Shown: one piece after another, positions 1 to 8,402 of the stretch
Layout: the number at the start of each line of letters is the position of its first letter
Numbering within the stretch: the first letter of the stretch is position 1
NCBI GenBank assembly: GCA_025060695.1
Contig: JANXBH010000016.1
Location: 1 to 37,154, forward strand
Length of the DNA: 37,154 nucleotides
Direction of reading: 5' to 3'
From: Caldifarciminota bacterium
GTDB lineage: Bacteria > Hydrothermota > Hydrothermia > LBFQ01 > DSFT01
Position numbers and translations under genes: made by a program
The notes under the pieces: generated by a model
Seen by the model: the letters and a program-made list of their open reading frames with translations, nothing else
What the model was told of the DNA's origin: nothing
The model's database searches: none

Positions 1-36
1 TTGTGTCAACGAAAATCTCTATTTTCTTTAGTTTCC

Positions 37-996
37 TTATTTCCATAGCAGATTTACTATATAATAGTAAAGAGGGATGCCAATGACAATATTAAATGGA
101 AAAGTTATAGCTAAGGACATAGTAAGGTATATGCTTGGATTTGCCTTGGGGACAGAAAGTCGCATTGCAGCGGGAACAGCTATATATGATGCACTTGCAC
201 AGAGTATAGAAAACATAAAAGCATCATTTCTCTCTAAAAAGAGCATTTTTGAGAGAATAATTCCAATTATTGCATTTATAAAGGGTATTACAATTGCAAA
301 AATTGTAAGAAATACCCCAACTCTCTTAAGCTCAGAAAGTTTTCTTGAAGCAATTATTCCCATATCTAAAAGAAATATAGAAAGTATTCCTCTAAATAAA
401 CTTTCAAAAAGTGGAGACACGCTCTTATATCCTTTTTCACCCACTAATATACCTATAATCAAAGTCCCAATTAGTATAAAAACTGATGGATTTACAAAAG
501 CTTCCCTTAAAACTAATGAAAATTTAATATCTTCGCTATTTCGCTGATATATCTGATATAAAACTAATGCTACAATAATTGCAGGTGATTCCATTAAAGC
601 CATTGCTGCAATTAAAGAACCGTGATAAGCTTCGTTGAAGTTTTGTAAAAATGACGCTGCTGTAATAAAAGTTACTGCACTAATTGAACCATAACTTGCA
701 CAAATTGCAATTGAATTGTGTATATCTAACTTTCTTTTTAAAATAAAAAAAGTATAAATTGGCACAAGAACTCCCATAAATATTGCTAAAAACAGCACTT
801 TAAGGACATATAAACTTAATGGACTTTTTGATAGTTCATATCCTCCATGCAAACCAATAGATATTAGTAAATATAGTGATATGAACTTTGCAATAGGTTG
901 TGGAATTTCAAGGTCAGATTTTAGTAATGTTGCTAAAATTCCAAGAAAAAACAAAAGTATCGGAACATTCAATAAATTTGAAATTACATGTTCCAT
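37..996 (-). CDS. SbtA-like sodium-dependent bicarbonate permease
   Basis: The 319-residue protein is almost entirely hydrophobic, with about ten membrane segments in two similar halves, as in the SbtA/DUF897 family. Typical family features visible here are the N-terminal NLLNVPILLFFLGILA-type segment, the SIGLHGGYEL stretch and the ALMESPAIIVALVLY stretch in the middle. In cyanobacteria SbtA imports bicarbonate with sodium; in other bacteria the substrate is mostly untested, so transport of bicarbonate is inferred from family only. The ATG overlaps the last 13 bases of trmFO, so the two are probably co-transcribed and translationally coupled. No PII-like SbtB partner is visible, but only 36 bases remain downstream before the window edge. 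Confidence 0.85.
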   Translation of the reverse strand: MEHVISNLLNVPILLFFLGILATLLKSDLEIPQPIAKFISLYLLISIGLHGGYELSKSPLSLYVLKVLFLAIFMGVLVPIYTFFILKRKLDIHNSIAICASYGSISAVTFITAASFLQNFNEAYHGSLIAAMALMESPAIIVALVLYQIYQRNSEDIKFSLVLREAFVNPSVFILIGTLIIGILVGEKGYKSVSPLFESLFRGILSIFLLDMGIIASRKLSELKRVGVFLTIFAIVIPFINAIIGIILSKMLFLERNDAFMFSILCASASYIAVPAAMRLSVPKANPSIYLTMSLAITFPFNIVIGIPLYYYIVNLLWK

Positions 997-2297
997 ACTT
1001 CTTCAAGAAATTTACTAAATTCTCTTCTTGCTCTTTGTACTATATATTCCTTTTTTGCCTTTGACTTTAGATGTTTTGGAATATCCTCAAAAAGACCAAA
1101 GTTTGCATTCATGGGCTGAAAATATTTAATATCTTGATGAGTAATATAGTAAAGAAGTGCACCTGTCATAGTATACTTACTTGGAAATATAGGCTTTAGT
1201 CCTTTTATAAGTCTATATGCATTTATACCTGCAATAAGTCCCATAGCTGTAGAAGGAAGATATCCCTCAACACCTACAATTTGACCTGCAAAGAATATAT
1301 TTTCATAATTCTTCATCTGCAAAGTTTCTCTTAAAATCTTTGGAGACTTTATAAATGTATTTCTATGAATTACTCCATATCTTAAAAATTCTGCATTTTC
1401 AAGCCCCGGAATTAGTCTAAATACTCTCTTTTGCTCTGACCATTTCATCTGGGTTTGAAATCCTACCATTGAAAATGCAGTTTTATCTCTATTTTCAGGT
1501 CTAAGTTGAACTACCGCATATGGTCTTTTACCGGTTTTTGGGTTTATTAAACCTTTCCCATTCATTGGTCCATATCTAAGGGTATCTATTCCTCTTCTTG
1601 CCATTTCTTCAATGGGTAAACATCCCTCGAAGAATTTTATATCTTTCTCAAATTCATGAAGCTCTACTTTTTCCGCCTTTAATAGTTCATTTACGAATAA
1701 TTCATATTCCTCTTTTGTAAGTGGTGCATTTAAATAATTTCCCTCATCTGAAAACCTGTCCGCCCAAAACAATTTTTCATAGTTTAAACTCTCTCCATCT
1801 ACTATAGGTGCTACCGCATCAAAAAATGATAGATATTCTTCTTTTACTAACTTTTTTATATCTTCTGATAAACTCTCGGAAGTTAGTGGTCCAGTTGCAA
1901 CTATTACAATTTCATCCCTTGGTATTTCTTTTATTTCCTCTCTAATTATCTTTACATTTTCAAACTTGCTAATAGTATTCGTAACATAGTCAGAAAATAG
2001 CTCTCTATCTACTATAAGCGAAATAGAATTATCAATCCTTGAAAACTCTCCAGCTTTTAATATTAAGCTATCTAACTTTTTAAGTTCTTCTTTTAATAGT
2101 CCATTAGCATTATATATATCCGTTGACTTTAAAGAATTAGAACATACAAGTTCTGCAAGTTTATTAGTTTTATGAACTGGTGTGCTTTTAATTCCGCGCA
2201 TTTCATATAAAATAACATCTATTCCTCGTTTTGCAATTTGATATACCGCCTCACTTCCCGCAAGTCCTCCCCCTATTACAATTATTCTATCTCTCAA
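984..2297 (-). CDS. trmFO: TrmFO, folate-dependent tRNA(U54) methyltransferase
   Basis: This flavoprotein makes 5-methyluridine at tRNA position 54 using methylenetetrahydrofolate and FADH2. An N-terminal FAD-binding motif (VIGGGLAGSEA) is followed by LVCSNSLKS, which contains a conserved family cysteine, then GCLPIEEMARRGIDTLRYGPM and, near the C-terminus, FAGQIVGVEGYLPSTAMGL. I place the start at the TTG at 2297 (RDRIIVIGGG follows). The longer ATG reading frame would begin at 2360, inside the divergent acyl-CoA dehydrogenase gene, and would add a non-conserved leader. The TTG lies 8 bases after a TAAAAT element, suggesting a leaderless message. About 437 residues is normal for the family. 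Confidence 0.93.
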   Translation of the reverse strand: MRDRIIVIGGGLAGSEAVYQIAKRGIDVILYEMRGIKSTPVHKTNKLAELVCSNSLKSTDIYNANGLLKEELKKLDSLILKAGEFSRIDNSISLIVDRELFSDYVTNTISKFENVKIIREEIKEIPRDEIVIVATGPLTSESLSEDIKKLVKEEYLSFFDAVAPIVDGESLNYEKLFWADRFSDEGNYLNAPLTKEEYELFVNELLKAEKVELHEFEKDIKFFEGCLPIEEMARRGIDTLRYGPMNGKGLINPKTGKRPYAVVQLRPENRDKTAFSMVGFQTQMKWSEQKRVFRLIPGLENAEFLRYGVIHRNTFIKSPKILRETLQMKNYENIFFAGQIVGVEGYLPSTAMGLIAGINAYRLIKGLKPIFPSKYTMTGALLYYITHQDIKYFQPMNANFGLFEDIPKHLKSKAKKEYIVQRARREFSKFLEEVWNM

Positions 2298-2303
2298 AGC
2301 AAA

Positions 2304-2314
2304 AAATTTTAAAG
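2304..2314 (-). promoter_or_regulatory. CTTTAAAATTT promoter element of trmFO
   Basis: On the minus strand CTTTAAAATTT occurs with its TAAAAT core ending 8 bases before the TTG start. It is one member of a motif family repeated before several first genes in this window. No good -35 hexamer is evident. Confidence 0.5.
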
Positions 2315-2328
2315 TTGTGTAATTTCCT

Positions 2329-2335
2329 TTAAACT
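2329..2335 (+). promoter_or_regulatory. Putative -10 element of acyl-CoA dehydrogenase gene
   Basis: A CTTTAAACTT variant of the motif places TAAACT (2330-2335) 7 bases before the ATG at 2343. There is no Shine-Dalgarno sequence in the 7 bases between them, so a leaderless message is likely. Confidence 0.4.
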
Positions 2336-2342
2336 TATAAAT

Positions 2343-3467
2343 ATGAACTTTTTTGAACACAAGGAAGAATATGAATTATTAAGAAAAACCATAAGAGAAT
2401 TTGCAGAAAGAGAAATAAGACCAATTGTTCCAAAAATGGAAAGTGAAAACTATTTTCCATATGAAATTATAAAAAAACTTGCAAACTTAGGAATGCTTGG
2501 AGGATATGCCAACTCAATAGATACTACTTCATCTTCAATAATAATTGAAGAAATATCAAGAGTTTCTCCAGCTATTGGTGTGATAGTTTCAGTCCACAAT
2601 ACTCTTGTGTGTAATGGTATATACGAGTTTGGAACTGAAGAACAAAAAAGAAAATATTTACCTGAGCTTATTAGCGGGGAAAGTATAGGTGCATATGCAC
2701 TAACTGAAAGTCATGCAGGAAGTAATCCATTAGAAATGAAAACTTATTACAAAAAACAAGGCAATAAGTATATAATAAATGGAAGGAAAATCTGGATTAC
2801 AAATGGTCCTCAAGCAAGGTATATTCTACTTTATGCTATTGGAGATACAGAAAATCCAAAAAATTCAATGAATTGTTTTATAATTGATACAAAGAGGGAA
2901 GGATTTAGTATTGGTATTATTCACAACAAGTTAGGTCTTAAAGGGGCACATAGCTGTGAAATTATATTAGATAACTATATTGCAAGTGAGGATGAAATAC
3001 TTGGAAAAGAAAAAGAAGGATATAAAATAGCGATGAAACTATTGACAGCTGGAAGAATTGGTATTGCTTCACAAAGCCTTGGACTTTCAATTGGGGCGTA
3101 TGAACTTGCTTTAAATTATGCAAAACAAAGAGAACAATTTGGTAAAAAAATTTCTGAGTTTCAGATGATTCAATACTATTTAAGTGAAATGATAACAAAA
3201 ATTACAGCAAGCAAACTTTTAACTTACTATGCTTCATATTTAAAGGACAATAATAGAAATGCAAGACTTGAGGCAAGTATGGCAAAACTGTATGCATCTG
3301 AAACTGCGAATTATGTTGTAGATAGAGCATTGCAGATATTTGGAAGTTTAGGCTATGCTATGGATTTTGATATACAAAGATATTTTAGAGACGCAAGAGT
3401 ATTAACTATATATGAAGGAACAAGCGAAATTCAAAGGGTTATCATTGCAAGGGAAATATTAAGATAA
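2343..3467 (+). CDS. Acyl-CoA dehydrogenase
   Basis: A 374-residue FAD enzyme that would oxidise acyl-CoA thioesters to trans-2-enoyl-CoA. It has the family's ordered motifs: the N-terminal helical domain, YALTESHAGSNP in the FAD/substrate-contacting middle domain, WITNG, the REQFGKKISEFQ stretch near residue 270 and the C-terminal YEGTSEIQRVIIAREIL. The Glu in YEGTSEIQ is the usual catalytic base of short/medium-chain family members. Full length. Chain-length specificity cannot be read from the sequence. The stop overlaps the next ATG by one base (TAATG), so it is the first gene of an operon with the exonuclease. No electron-transfer flavoprotein genes are adjacent. Confidence 0.92.
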   Translation: MNFFEHKEEYELLRKTIREFAEREIRPIVPKMESENYFPYEIIKKLANLGMLGGYANSIDTTSSSIIIEEISRVSPAIGVIVSVHNTLVCNGIYEFGTEEQKRKYLPELISGESIGAYALTESHAGSNPLEMKTYYKKQGNKYIINGRKIWITNGPQARYILLYAIGDTENPKNSMNCFIIDTKREGFSIGIIHNKLGLKGAHSCEIILDNYIASEDEILGKEKEGYKIAMKLLTAGRIGIASQSLGLSIGAYELALNYAKQREQFGKKISEFQMIQYYLSEMITKITASKLLTYYASYLKDNNRNARLEASMAKLYASETANYVVDRALQIFGSLGYAMDFDIQRYFRDARVLTIYEGTSEIQRVIIAREILR

Positions 3468-4192
3468 TGAAAAGTATAGTTTTAGATATTGAAACAACAG
3501 GAATAAATCCAAAAAAAGATAGAATTATAGAAATTGCAATTATTGAACTTAACGATTTTAAAATAGTTAATGAGTTTTCAACACTTATTAGAACTGACAA
3601 AGCTATTAGTCAAAAAGCCTATACTATTCATGGAATATCAGAAAAGATGTTAGTAGATGCTCCAACGTTTATTGAAATATCGGATTTAGTAAGAGAGAAG
3701 TTAAAAGATAGTATTCTTATTGGCTATAGATGTTTAAGTTTTGATTTGAGATTTATAAACTACGAGCTTTTTAGGTCAGGGAAAATGCCAGTATTTCCAA
3801 GCACATTTGATTTATCAAAATTAAATGGATATTTTAATTCAAGATCACTATATCAAATAGCAAAGAAACTAAATATTGCTTCAAATGTTGTTCATAGGGC
3901 AATGCCTGATGCAAGAATTACTCTAAAGATTGTTAGATGGTTAGTTGAAAGATTTTCAAAAGAATTTATTTTAAATAATTTACATGAATATAATTCAAAA
4001 GTTTCAAAAATTGTAGATGCGGTAAATGGTAATCAATTTTTAAGGATAATCTATAGGGGAAAGTATAGAATTTCTGAGCACATTGGCTTTCCAATTGAGA
4101 TAAACGAAAACTATCTAATACTTTATAATAAACTTTTTGATAAGTTTTACAAACTTTATGCTGAGAAAATTATAGATGTTGAGGCTATTTAA
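3467..4192 (+). CDS. DnaQ-like 3'-5' exonuclease
   Basis: A DEDDh exonuclease: D7 and E9 in VLDIETTG, the second Asp in the LSFDLRF region, and the HRAMPDA signature supplying the catalytic His and last Asp. The exonuclease domain occupies about residues 1-165, close in type to the DNA polymerase III epsilon/PolC proofreading domain. About 75 residues follow that I do not recognise; they contain NQFLRIIYRGKYR and may be a small beta-rich accessory domain. It could proofread for the replicative polymerase or act alone in repair; context does not decide. It overlaps the upstream dehydrogenase by one base and the downstream lipoprotein by 17 bases. Confidence 0.88.
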   Translation: MKSIVLDIETTGINPKKDRIIEIAIIELNDFKIVNEFSTLIRTDKAISQKAYTIHGISEKMLVDAPTFIEISDLVREKLKDSILIGYRCLSFDLRFINYELFRSGKMPVFPSTFDLSKLNGYFNSRSLYQIAKKLNIASNVVHRAMPDARITLKIVRWLVERFSKEFILNNLHEYNSKVSKIVDAVNGNQFLRIIYRGKYRISEHIGFPIEINENYLILYNKLFDKFYKLYAEKIIDVEAI

Positions 4193-4778
4193 AATTTTGG
4201 TTTTTATCTATTCCTGCGCAAGAGTTGGCTATCCTCCTGGAAAACCTGAGCTTATTTCTCCAAAATTAGAAATAACTTATCCTGAGAAATTTAAAAATTT
4301 TCCTATTGAACTAAAAATAAAAGTTTCTGATAATACCAAGGTAGACAGCTTGAAGATTATTGTAAACAATTTAAAAATATACGAACAGAAGTTTCCAGAT
4401 AGTATAATAACTATAACTATTGATACTTTAAATAACTTTTCAGATACCATATCAGTTTATAACTTTCAACTCGTGGCAAGTGATGTTTATGAAAACAAAG
4501 CTTTAAAGGAATTTAAAATACTATATAAAAGGGAAGAAAACCAGCCAGTTATTGAGTTATTAGAAAAGCAAGGATATACCTTTAAAATTAGGGCTTTTGA
4601 CGACACAAAATTAAAAAATCTCTACATATATAAAAACGACTCCTTATATAAAGTAATGAACTTAAACTCAAAAGATACTATAGTCCAAATTTCCGTAGAT
4701 AGTTTAAATTTAAAAAAGATAAAGATAAACGCTATAGATATTTACAATAATGAAAGTAGCACTAATTGGTCATACTAA
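4176..4778 (+). CDS. Predicted lipoprotein, Ig-like beta domains
   Basis: This 200-residue protein starts with a very short signal (LFKILVFIYSC) ending in a plausible lipobox cysteine at residue 14, so it is probably lipidated and anchored at a membrane. The remainder is charged and strand-rich, with two similar-looking beta segments (SDNTKVDSLKIIVNN and FDDTKLKNLYIYKN) that suggest tandem immunoglobulin-like repeats. No enzyme motif is visible. The start lies inside the 3' end of the exonuclease gene and the end overlaps the next gene by 29 bases, an arrangement implying coupling. Function is unknown. Confidence 0.6.
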   Translation: MLRLFKILVFIYSCARVGYPPGKPELISPKLEITYPEKFKNFPIELKIKVSDNTKVDSLKIIVNNLKIYEQKFPDSIITITIDTLNNFSDTISVYNFQLVASDVYENKALKEFKILYKREENQPVIELLEKQGYTFKIRAFDDTKLKNLYIYKNDSLYKVMNLNSKDTIVQISVDSLNLKKIKINAIDIYNNESSTNWSY

Positions 4779-5133
4779 TAGTGAGGATTTTTATAAGTTC
4801 TTGTTAAATGCTAAATTTGAGAGAACTTTTGCATTTTCTATTGACAGAAAATTAAAGTTTAACGAACTTAGTAGGAGACTTGGCTTTAATGTAATAGTTG
4901 TAAATCCGAATTATTTAGATTGGAAAGAAGAATTTAAAAGTGCAATATTGGATTTCTCTCCTGATATTATACTAAACATTGAATTTCTATATAGTCTTGA
5001 AGATTTTGATGTTTATAATTTTTATAACTTTGAAAAATTCTTTGTAGTTGAATATAAAGAAAATATAATATTTTTAGGTGATAGCTTTAGTGAGTTTTTG
5101 AATATCTTAAAAGAAAAGAAAAAATCCCTATAG
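4750..5133 (+). CDS. Hypothetical protein, possible Rossmann-like fold
   Basis: The 127-residue product begins KVALIGHTNSEDFYKFLLNA and alternates short hydrophobic strands (VIVVNPNY, IILNIEF, FFVVEY) with helices, resembling a small alpha/beta sandwich. The glycine pattern is not a clear nucleotide-binding loop. I do not recognise the family. It begins inside the lipoprotein gene and its 3' end overlaps the convergent MreD-like gene by 47 bases. Confidence 0.55.
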   Translation: MKVALIGHTNSEDFYKFLLNAKFERTFAFSIDRKLKFNELSRRLGFNVIVVNPNYLDWKEEFKSAILDFSPDIILNIEFLYSLEDFDVYNFYNFEKFFVVEYKENIIFLGDSFSEFLNILKEKKKSL

Positions 5134-5485
5134 TTAGGAAAATTCTTAAAAGAACAATGTTTAATGAGGTTTTAAAATCAAGATAATATCTAAAAAACTC
5201 AAATACTAAAAGCCAAAAAGTAAAAACTATAATAATTAGAATAAATTCTTCTTTTAAAAAGTTCAAAATATAGCAAAGAGAAACATAGAATACAGGAGAT
5301 ATCCAAATTTTACTTGGATAAATTGCATCAGTTATTATGCCCAAAATTAAGGAAAAAAATAGTGCTGTTTTAACACCATAGTTTCTAATAAAACTTAAGA
5401 TAAAAATAGGAATAAGGTTAATAGGCATGGTATAGTAAAAAACACTATAAAAGTAAGAAAAAATAAGTGCAAGTACTATATCCAT
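5087..5485 (-). CDS. MreD-like membrane protein
   Basis: This 132-residue protein has four or five hydrophobic segments. The FFSLILGIITDAIYPSKIW stretch resembles the conserved GFLLGLLQD region of MreD, the membrane partner of MreC in cell elongation. It lacks adjacent mreB or mreC, so the assignment rests on topology and that motif alone. Its ATG lies inside the 3' end of the MFS gene (ATGGATATAG), giving a 10-base overlap and probable coupling. Another small integral membrane protein family is possible. Confidence 0.45.
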   Translation of the reverse strand: MDIVLALIFSYFYSVFYYTMPINLIPIFILSFIRNYGVKTALFFSLILGIITDAIYPSKIWISPVFYVSLCYILNFLKEEFILIIIVFTFWLLVFEFFRYYLDFKTSLNIVLLRIFLTIGIFSFLLRYSKTH

Positions 5486-6612
5486 CTAAGAGTCAAAGTT
5501 GCAACCATTATAAGAATTATACCACTTAATACATAGGGTAGAGATGGGTTTATTCCATATAAATAAGCAAAAACTATAGGTCCAAGAAATCTTCCAAGTG
5601 AGCCAAAAGCTTGAAAAATACCCATAAATTCACCTTGATATTCGTTAGGTATTTTTTTACTTGCCCTCGCAGTTAAGTTTGGCTGAGAAAGACCAAAGGA
5701 AAAACCATAAATTGGCATTAAAATATAAAACAAATTTGGATTGTTTATAAAACCCATAAGAATACTAATTATCCCAAGTAAAAATATACTAAAAACTATA
5801 ACAAATTTTTCGGAAAAGAACTTAATTATATAACCTATAGTCAGTTGCGATATTGCTCCAAATAGCCCCCCAATTCCAATAATAAGACCAATACTAAGAA
5901 TATCCATATGGAACTTGTAATTTAAAAGGATTCCTAAAATTACTTGCATAGCAGTAGCTGAGAGTATTATAAGAAAATATACTATTGAACTAAAAATCGC
6001 ATATCCATTTAGTATTTTTGCCTTTTTTACTTTCACTATTTTTAATTTTTCCTCCTTTAGCAAAATTAAAACTAATATGGAATTTCCTAAAAATATAAAA
6101 AATGACAGCATGAATGCTAATCTAATGTCTATGTGTCCAATTATACCTCCTAAAAATGGACCAAGAACAATTCCTAGTCCAAAGCCTCCACCTACAATTC
6201 CAAGAGCAATATTTCTTCTTTCATTATTGGATATATCAGATGCATATGCCAAAATTGAAGGTATAGCAGCTGAGGATATTATACCACCTAATACTCTTGC
6301 AAAGAATAGAAATTCAATACTGTTTGCAATTGCTGTTAAATAAAACGAAATTGCATATCCAAACATACCAATAAAAATAAAGGATTTTCTTCCATATTTA
6401 TCAGAAAGTTTTCCCCAGATTGGTGAAAATATTAGTTGCATTAGTGGTTGTATTGATACAAGTATTCCTATATCAATAGGTTTTCCCCTTAGTTCTTCTA
6501 CAAACTCCGGAAATATTGGAAATATTATACTAAATCCTAAAAATAAATTAAATGCTGTTAAAAATAGTATAAATAGCAAGTTGAAAATTTTAATGCTATG
6601 CGAGTATTCCAA
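5476..6612 (-). CDS. Major facilitator superfamily transporter
   Basis: A 378-residue polytopic protein with about twelve membrane helices. Motif A of the superfamily is clear between helices 2 and 3 (GKLSDKYGRKS), and GFGLGIVLGPFLGG resembles motif C of drug/proton antiporters of the TetA/Bmr type. Substrate cannot be assigned, but multidrug or small-molecule export is the most likely class. The start is a TTG overlapping the end of the McrC-like gene by 17 bases (LGILA stop), so it is translated from the same message. Confidence 0.85.
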   Translation of the reverse strand: MEYSHSIKIFNLLFILFLTAFNLFLGFSIIFPIFPEFVEELRGKPIDIGILVSIQPLMQLIFSPIWGKLSDKYGRKSFIFIGMFGYAISFYLTAIANSIEFLFFARVLGGIISSAAIPSILAYASDISNNERRNIALGIVGGGFGLGIVLGPFLGGIIGHIDIRLAFMLSFFIFLGNSILVLILLKEEKLKIVKVKKAKILNGYAIFSSIVYFLIILSATAMQVILGILLNYKFHMDILSIGLIIGIGGLFGAISQLTIGYIIKFFSEKFVIVFSIFLLGIISILMGFINNPNLFYILMPIYGFSFGLSQPNLTARASKKIPNEYQGEFMGIFQAFGSLGRFLGPIVFAYLYGINPSLPYVLSGIILIMVATLTLRWI

Positions 6613-7597
6613 GTAAATCGTTTTTATCTATGTTTTGAAATATGCTTATTGCTTTGATTTTAATATTATTAATATTTATCTCATATTCAAGATATGGATA
6701 TATTAGAATGCATAAGTTTTTTCCAAAAACTGATGCATAAGTAAATGCTTGATAAATGTCAGGATTTTCAATAGAAAACTTATATTTTGCGTCTACAGGT
6801 ATGCCATTTATCATAAAATCGGGTCTAATATTAATTTTATCTAACTTTACTTCTTGCTGGTAAATAGTAAAGTAATTTTTATATAGAATCTTGTATATAA
6901 ATTGTTCAAAAAGTTTGAAATTATCAATAAATAAACCATTTGGCAATACCATGAACCTTGTATCTAATATAAAGTTCGCTAGTCTAAACAAACTTGCATA
7001 TTCGTCAGGTGGCGTTAGCTGATATTGAGGTTTAAAGATAGGTTTTGCTTCGGAAAATATAATTTTCAATTTGGATAAGATATAAAATAGTTCTTCTGTT
7101 TTAAACACTCTATATGCATGTATCATTGCACCTATAAGAACCCCTGATATCTTACCAAAACCCATTATCCATCTAGTTTGTTTTAATTTTGGTAGGTTTA
7201 TACTCTCACCTATGTTTATTTTCCCTTTTACTATTGCTTCTTCTATCTTTTCACTTGTATATTCAAGTGGAGGACCTATTCTTTTTGAAACTTCAAGTAA
7301 TGTCTCTCCATAGTGCTTTACTATATTATATAGAACATCCGTCATTTCTAATTTTTCTTCTGAAAACTCATAAATACCGAGTATATTTAGCATATAAAAG
7401 TAGTCTTCATTTTTTATCTTTGGCAATATAATAACTTCATAGTCATTGAACTTCATATAACCTGTTATACCAATAGGAATTAATTTTTTCCCTTCAATTT
7501 TCACTCTATTTATTCTTGAGAGTTTATTTAAAAGTTCAACTGGTATCTCGGATATGTTTATTCCCTCGTATTCGTAAATTTTTATAACTCTTTGCAT
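6596..7597 (-). CDS. McrC-like restriction endonuclease subunit, without McrB
   Basis: The 333-residue protein resembles McrC, the nuclease subunit of McrBC modification-dependent restriction. The N-terminal half (EYEGINISEIP, then YEVIILPKI) matches the McrC N-terminal type. The C-terminal half carries a PD-(D/E)xK nuclease signature, IRPDFMINGIPVDAKYK, with Asp, Asp and Lys in the right order. McrC normally needs the McrB GTPase; none is present beside it. It begins directly after the PPIase stop codon and overlaps the MFS gene, so it sits inside an otherwise housekeeping/envelope cluster. It may work with an unlinked GTPase or have another role. Confidence 0.75.
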   Translation of the reverse strand: MQRVIKIYEYEGINISEIPVELLNKLSRINRVKIEGKKLIPIGITGYMKFNDYEVIILPKIKNEDYFYMLNILGIYEFSEEKLEMTDVLYNIVKHYGETLLEVSKRIGPPLEYTSEKIEEAIVKGKINIGESINLPKLKQTRWIMGFGKISGVLIGAMIHAYRVFKTEELFYILSKLKIIFSEAKPIFKPQYQLTPPDEYASLFRLANFILDTRFMVLPNGLFIDNFKLFEQFIYKILYKNYFTIYQQEVKLDKINIRPDFMINGIPVDAKYKFSIENPDIYQAFTYASVFGKNLCILIYPYLEYEININNIKIKAISIFQNIDKNDLLGILA

Positions 7598-8401
7598 CTA
7601 TTTTATATATTTTGGTTTTAGGACATTATATAGTGAATCCATGAATCTTTTTTGGCTTTGTAATATTAAAAATTGGAAAACTGCTTGTTTTAATTCATTT
7701 TTATATGGATCATCTTCTGCTATATTTACAATTTTTATATACCCATACGAATTTCTAATCTTGTATGGTCCTAAAACTGAACCATTTTTTGAGTTTAATA
7801 TAGTATTTACTATTGTATCATTAAAATCAAAACTTAATATACCTAAGTTTGCACTTGGTATTGGTTGTAATAAAATCATCCCTTTTCTTGACATTTCATC
7901 AAGCCTCTTACCTGCAACAGGTGTTCTATTTAAATCTAATAGTAATTCTCTTATTTGATTGCTCAAAAGTGTATCTCTAAATTCTATAACTATTAGCTCT
8001 ACTTTTTTTGAGAATTTTGAGATATTTGACGATATAAAATTATTAATTTCACTTTCTGTAGGCATTCTATTCCCATACTTGTATTTTAAATATTCACTTG
8101 CAATAATACTTCTTTTTATCCATTCAATTTTGGTATTTAAAGTTTTACTTGTATCAAATTTTTCATCCTTTGCTGCTAAGTAAAAAACTGAAGTCCTAAT
8201 AAGTTCGTCTTTTAGGCTTTCTTCCTGCTCTTTTGTTAATTCTATTCCGGGTAAATTTTCCAGTCCAATTTTTAAGTCCTCTTCTGTTATTTTTATATTA
8301 CCAACTTTTGCTATTAAGTTTTCATTTTCGTCTTTCGGTTCTTTCTTTTCTGTTTTACAGGCTAAAACTAATAAAAAAGAAACGTAGAGAACTTTTATCA
8401 T
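7598..8401 (-). CDS. PpiC/SurA-like peptidyl-prolyl isomerase lipoprotein
   Basis: A 267-residue predicted lipoprotein (lipobox VLAC, Cys15). The IAKVGNIKITEEDL segment is the typical start of SurA/PrsA-type chaperones. A helical region follows, and then a parvulin-like domain containing LGILSFDFNDTI and SVLGPYKIRNSYGYIKIVNI. It would fold outer-membrane proteins, which fits its position behind a PorV-like barrel and a second barrel gene. The ribosome site AAGGAGG is formed by the last codons (QQGG) of the upstream gene. The parvulin domain is divergent, so isomerase activity is not certain. Confidence 0.78.
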   Translation of the reverse strand: MIKVLYVSFLLVLACKTEKKEPKDENENLIAKVGNIKITEEDLKIGLENLPGIELTKEQEESLKDELIRTSVFYLAAKDEKFDTSKTLNTKIEWIKRSIIASEYLKYKYGNRMPTESEINNFISSNISKFSKKVELIVIEFRDTLLSNQIRELLLDLNRTPVAGKRLDEMSRKGMILLQPIPSANLGILSFDFNDTIVNTILNSKNGSVLGPYKIRNSYGYIKIVNIAEDDPYKNELKQAVFQFLILQSQKRFMDSLYNVLKPKYIK

Positions 8402-8402
8402 C

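Noticed and set aside
77-547. 156-codon plus-strand frame
   Set aside because: It is antisense to the SbtA-like permease, which has family motifs; this frame has none.
984-2360. Longer TrmFO starting at 2360
   Set aside because: The extra 21 residues are not family-like and would overlap the divergent gene and its promoter; the TTG at 2297 fits both the protein and the upstream element.
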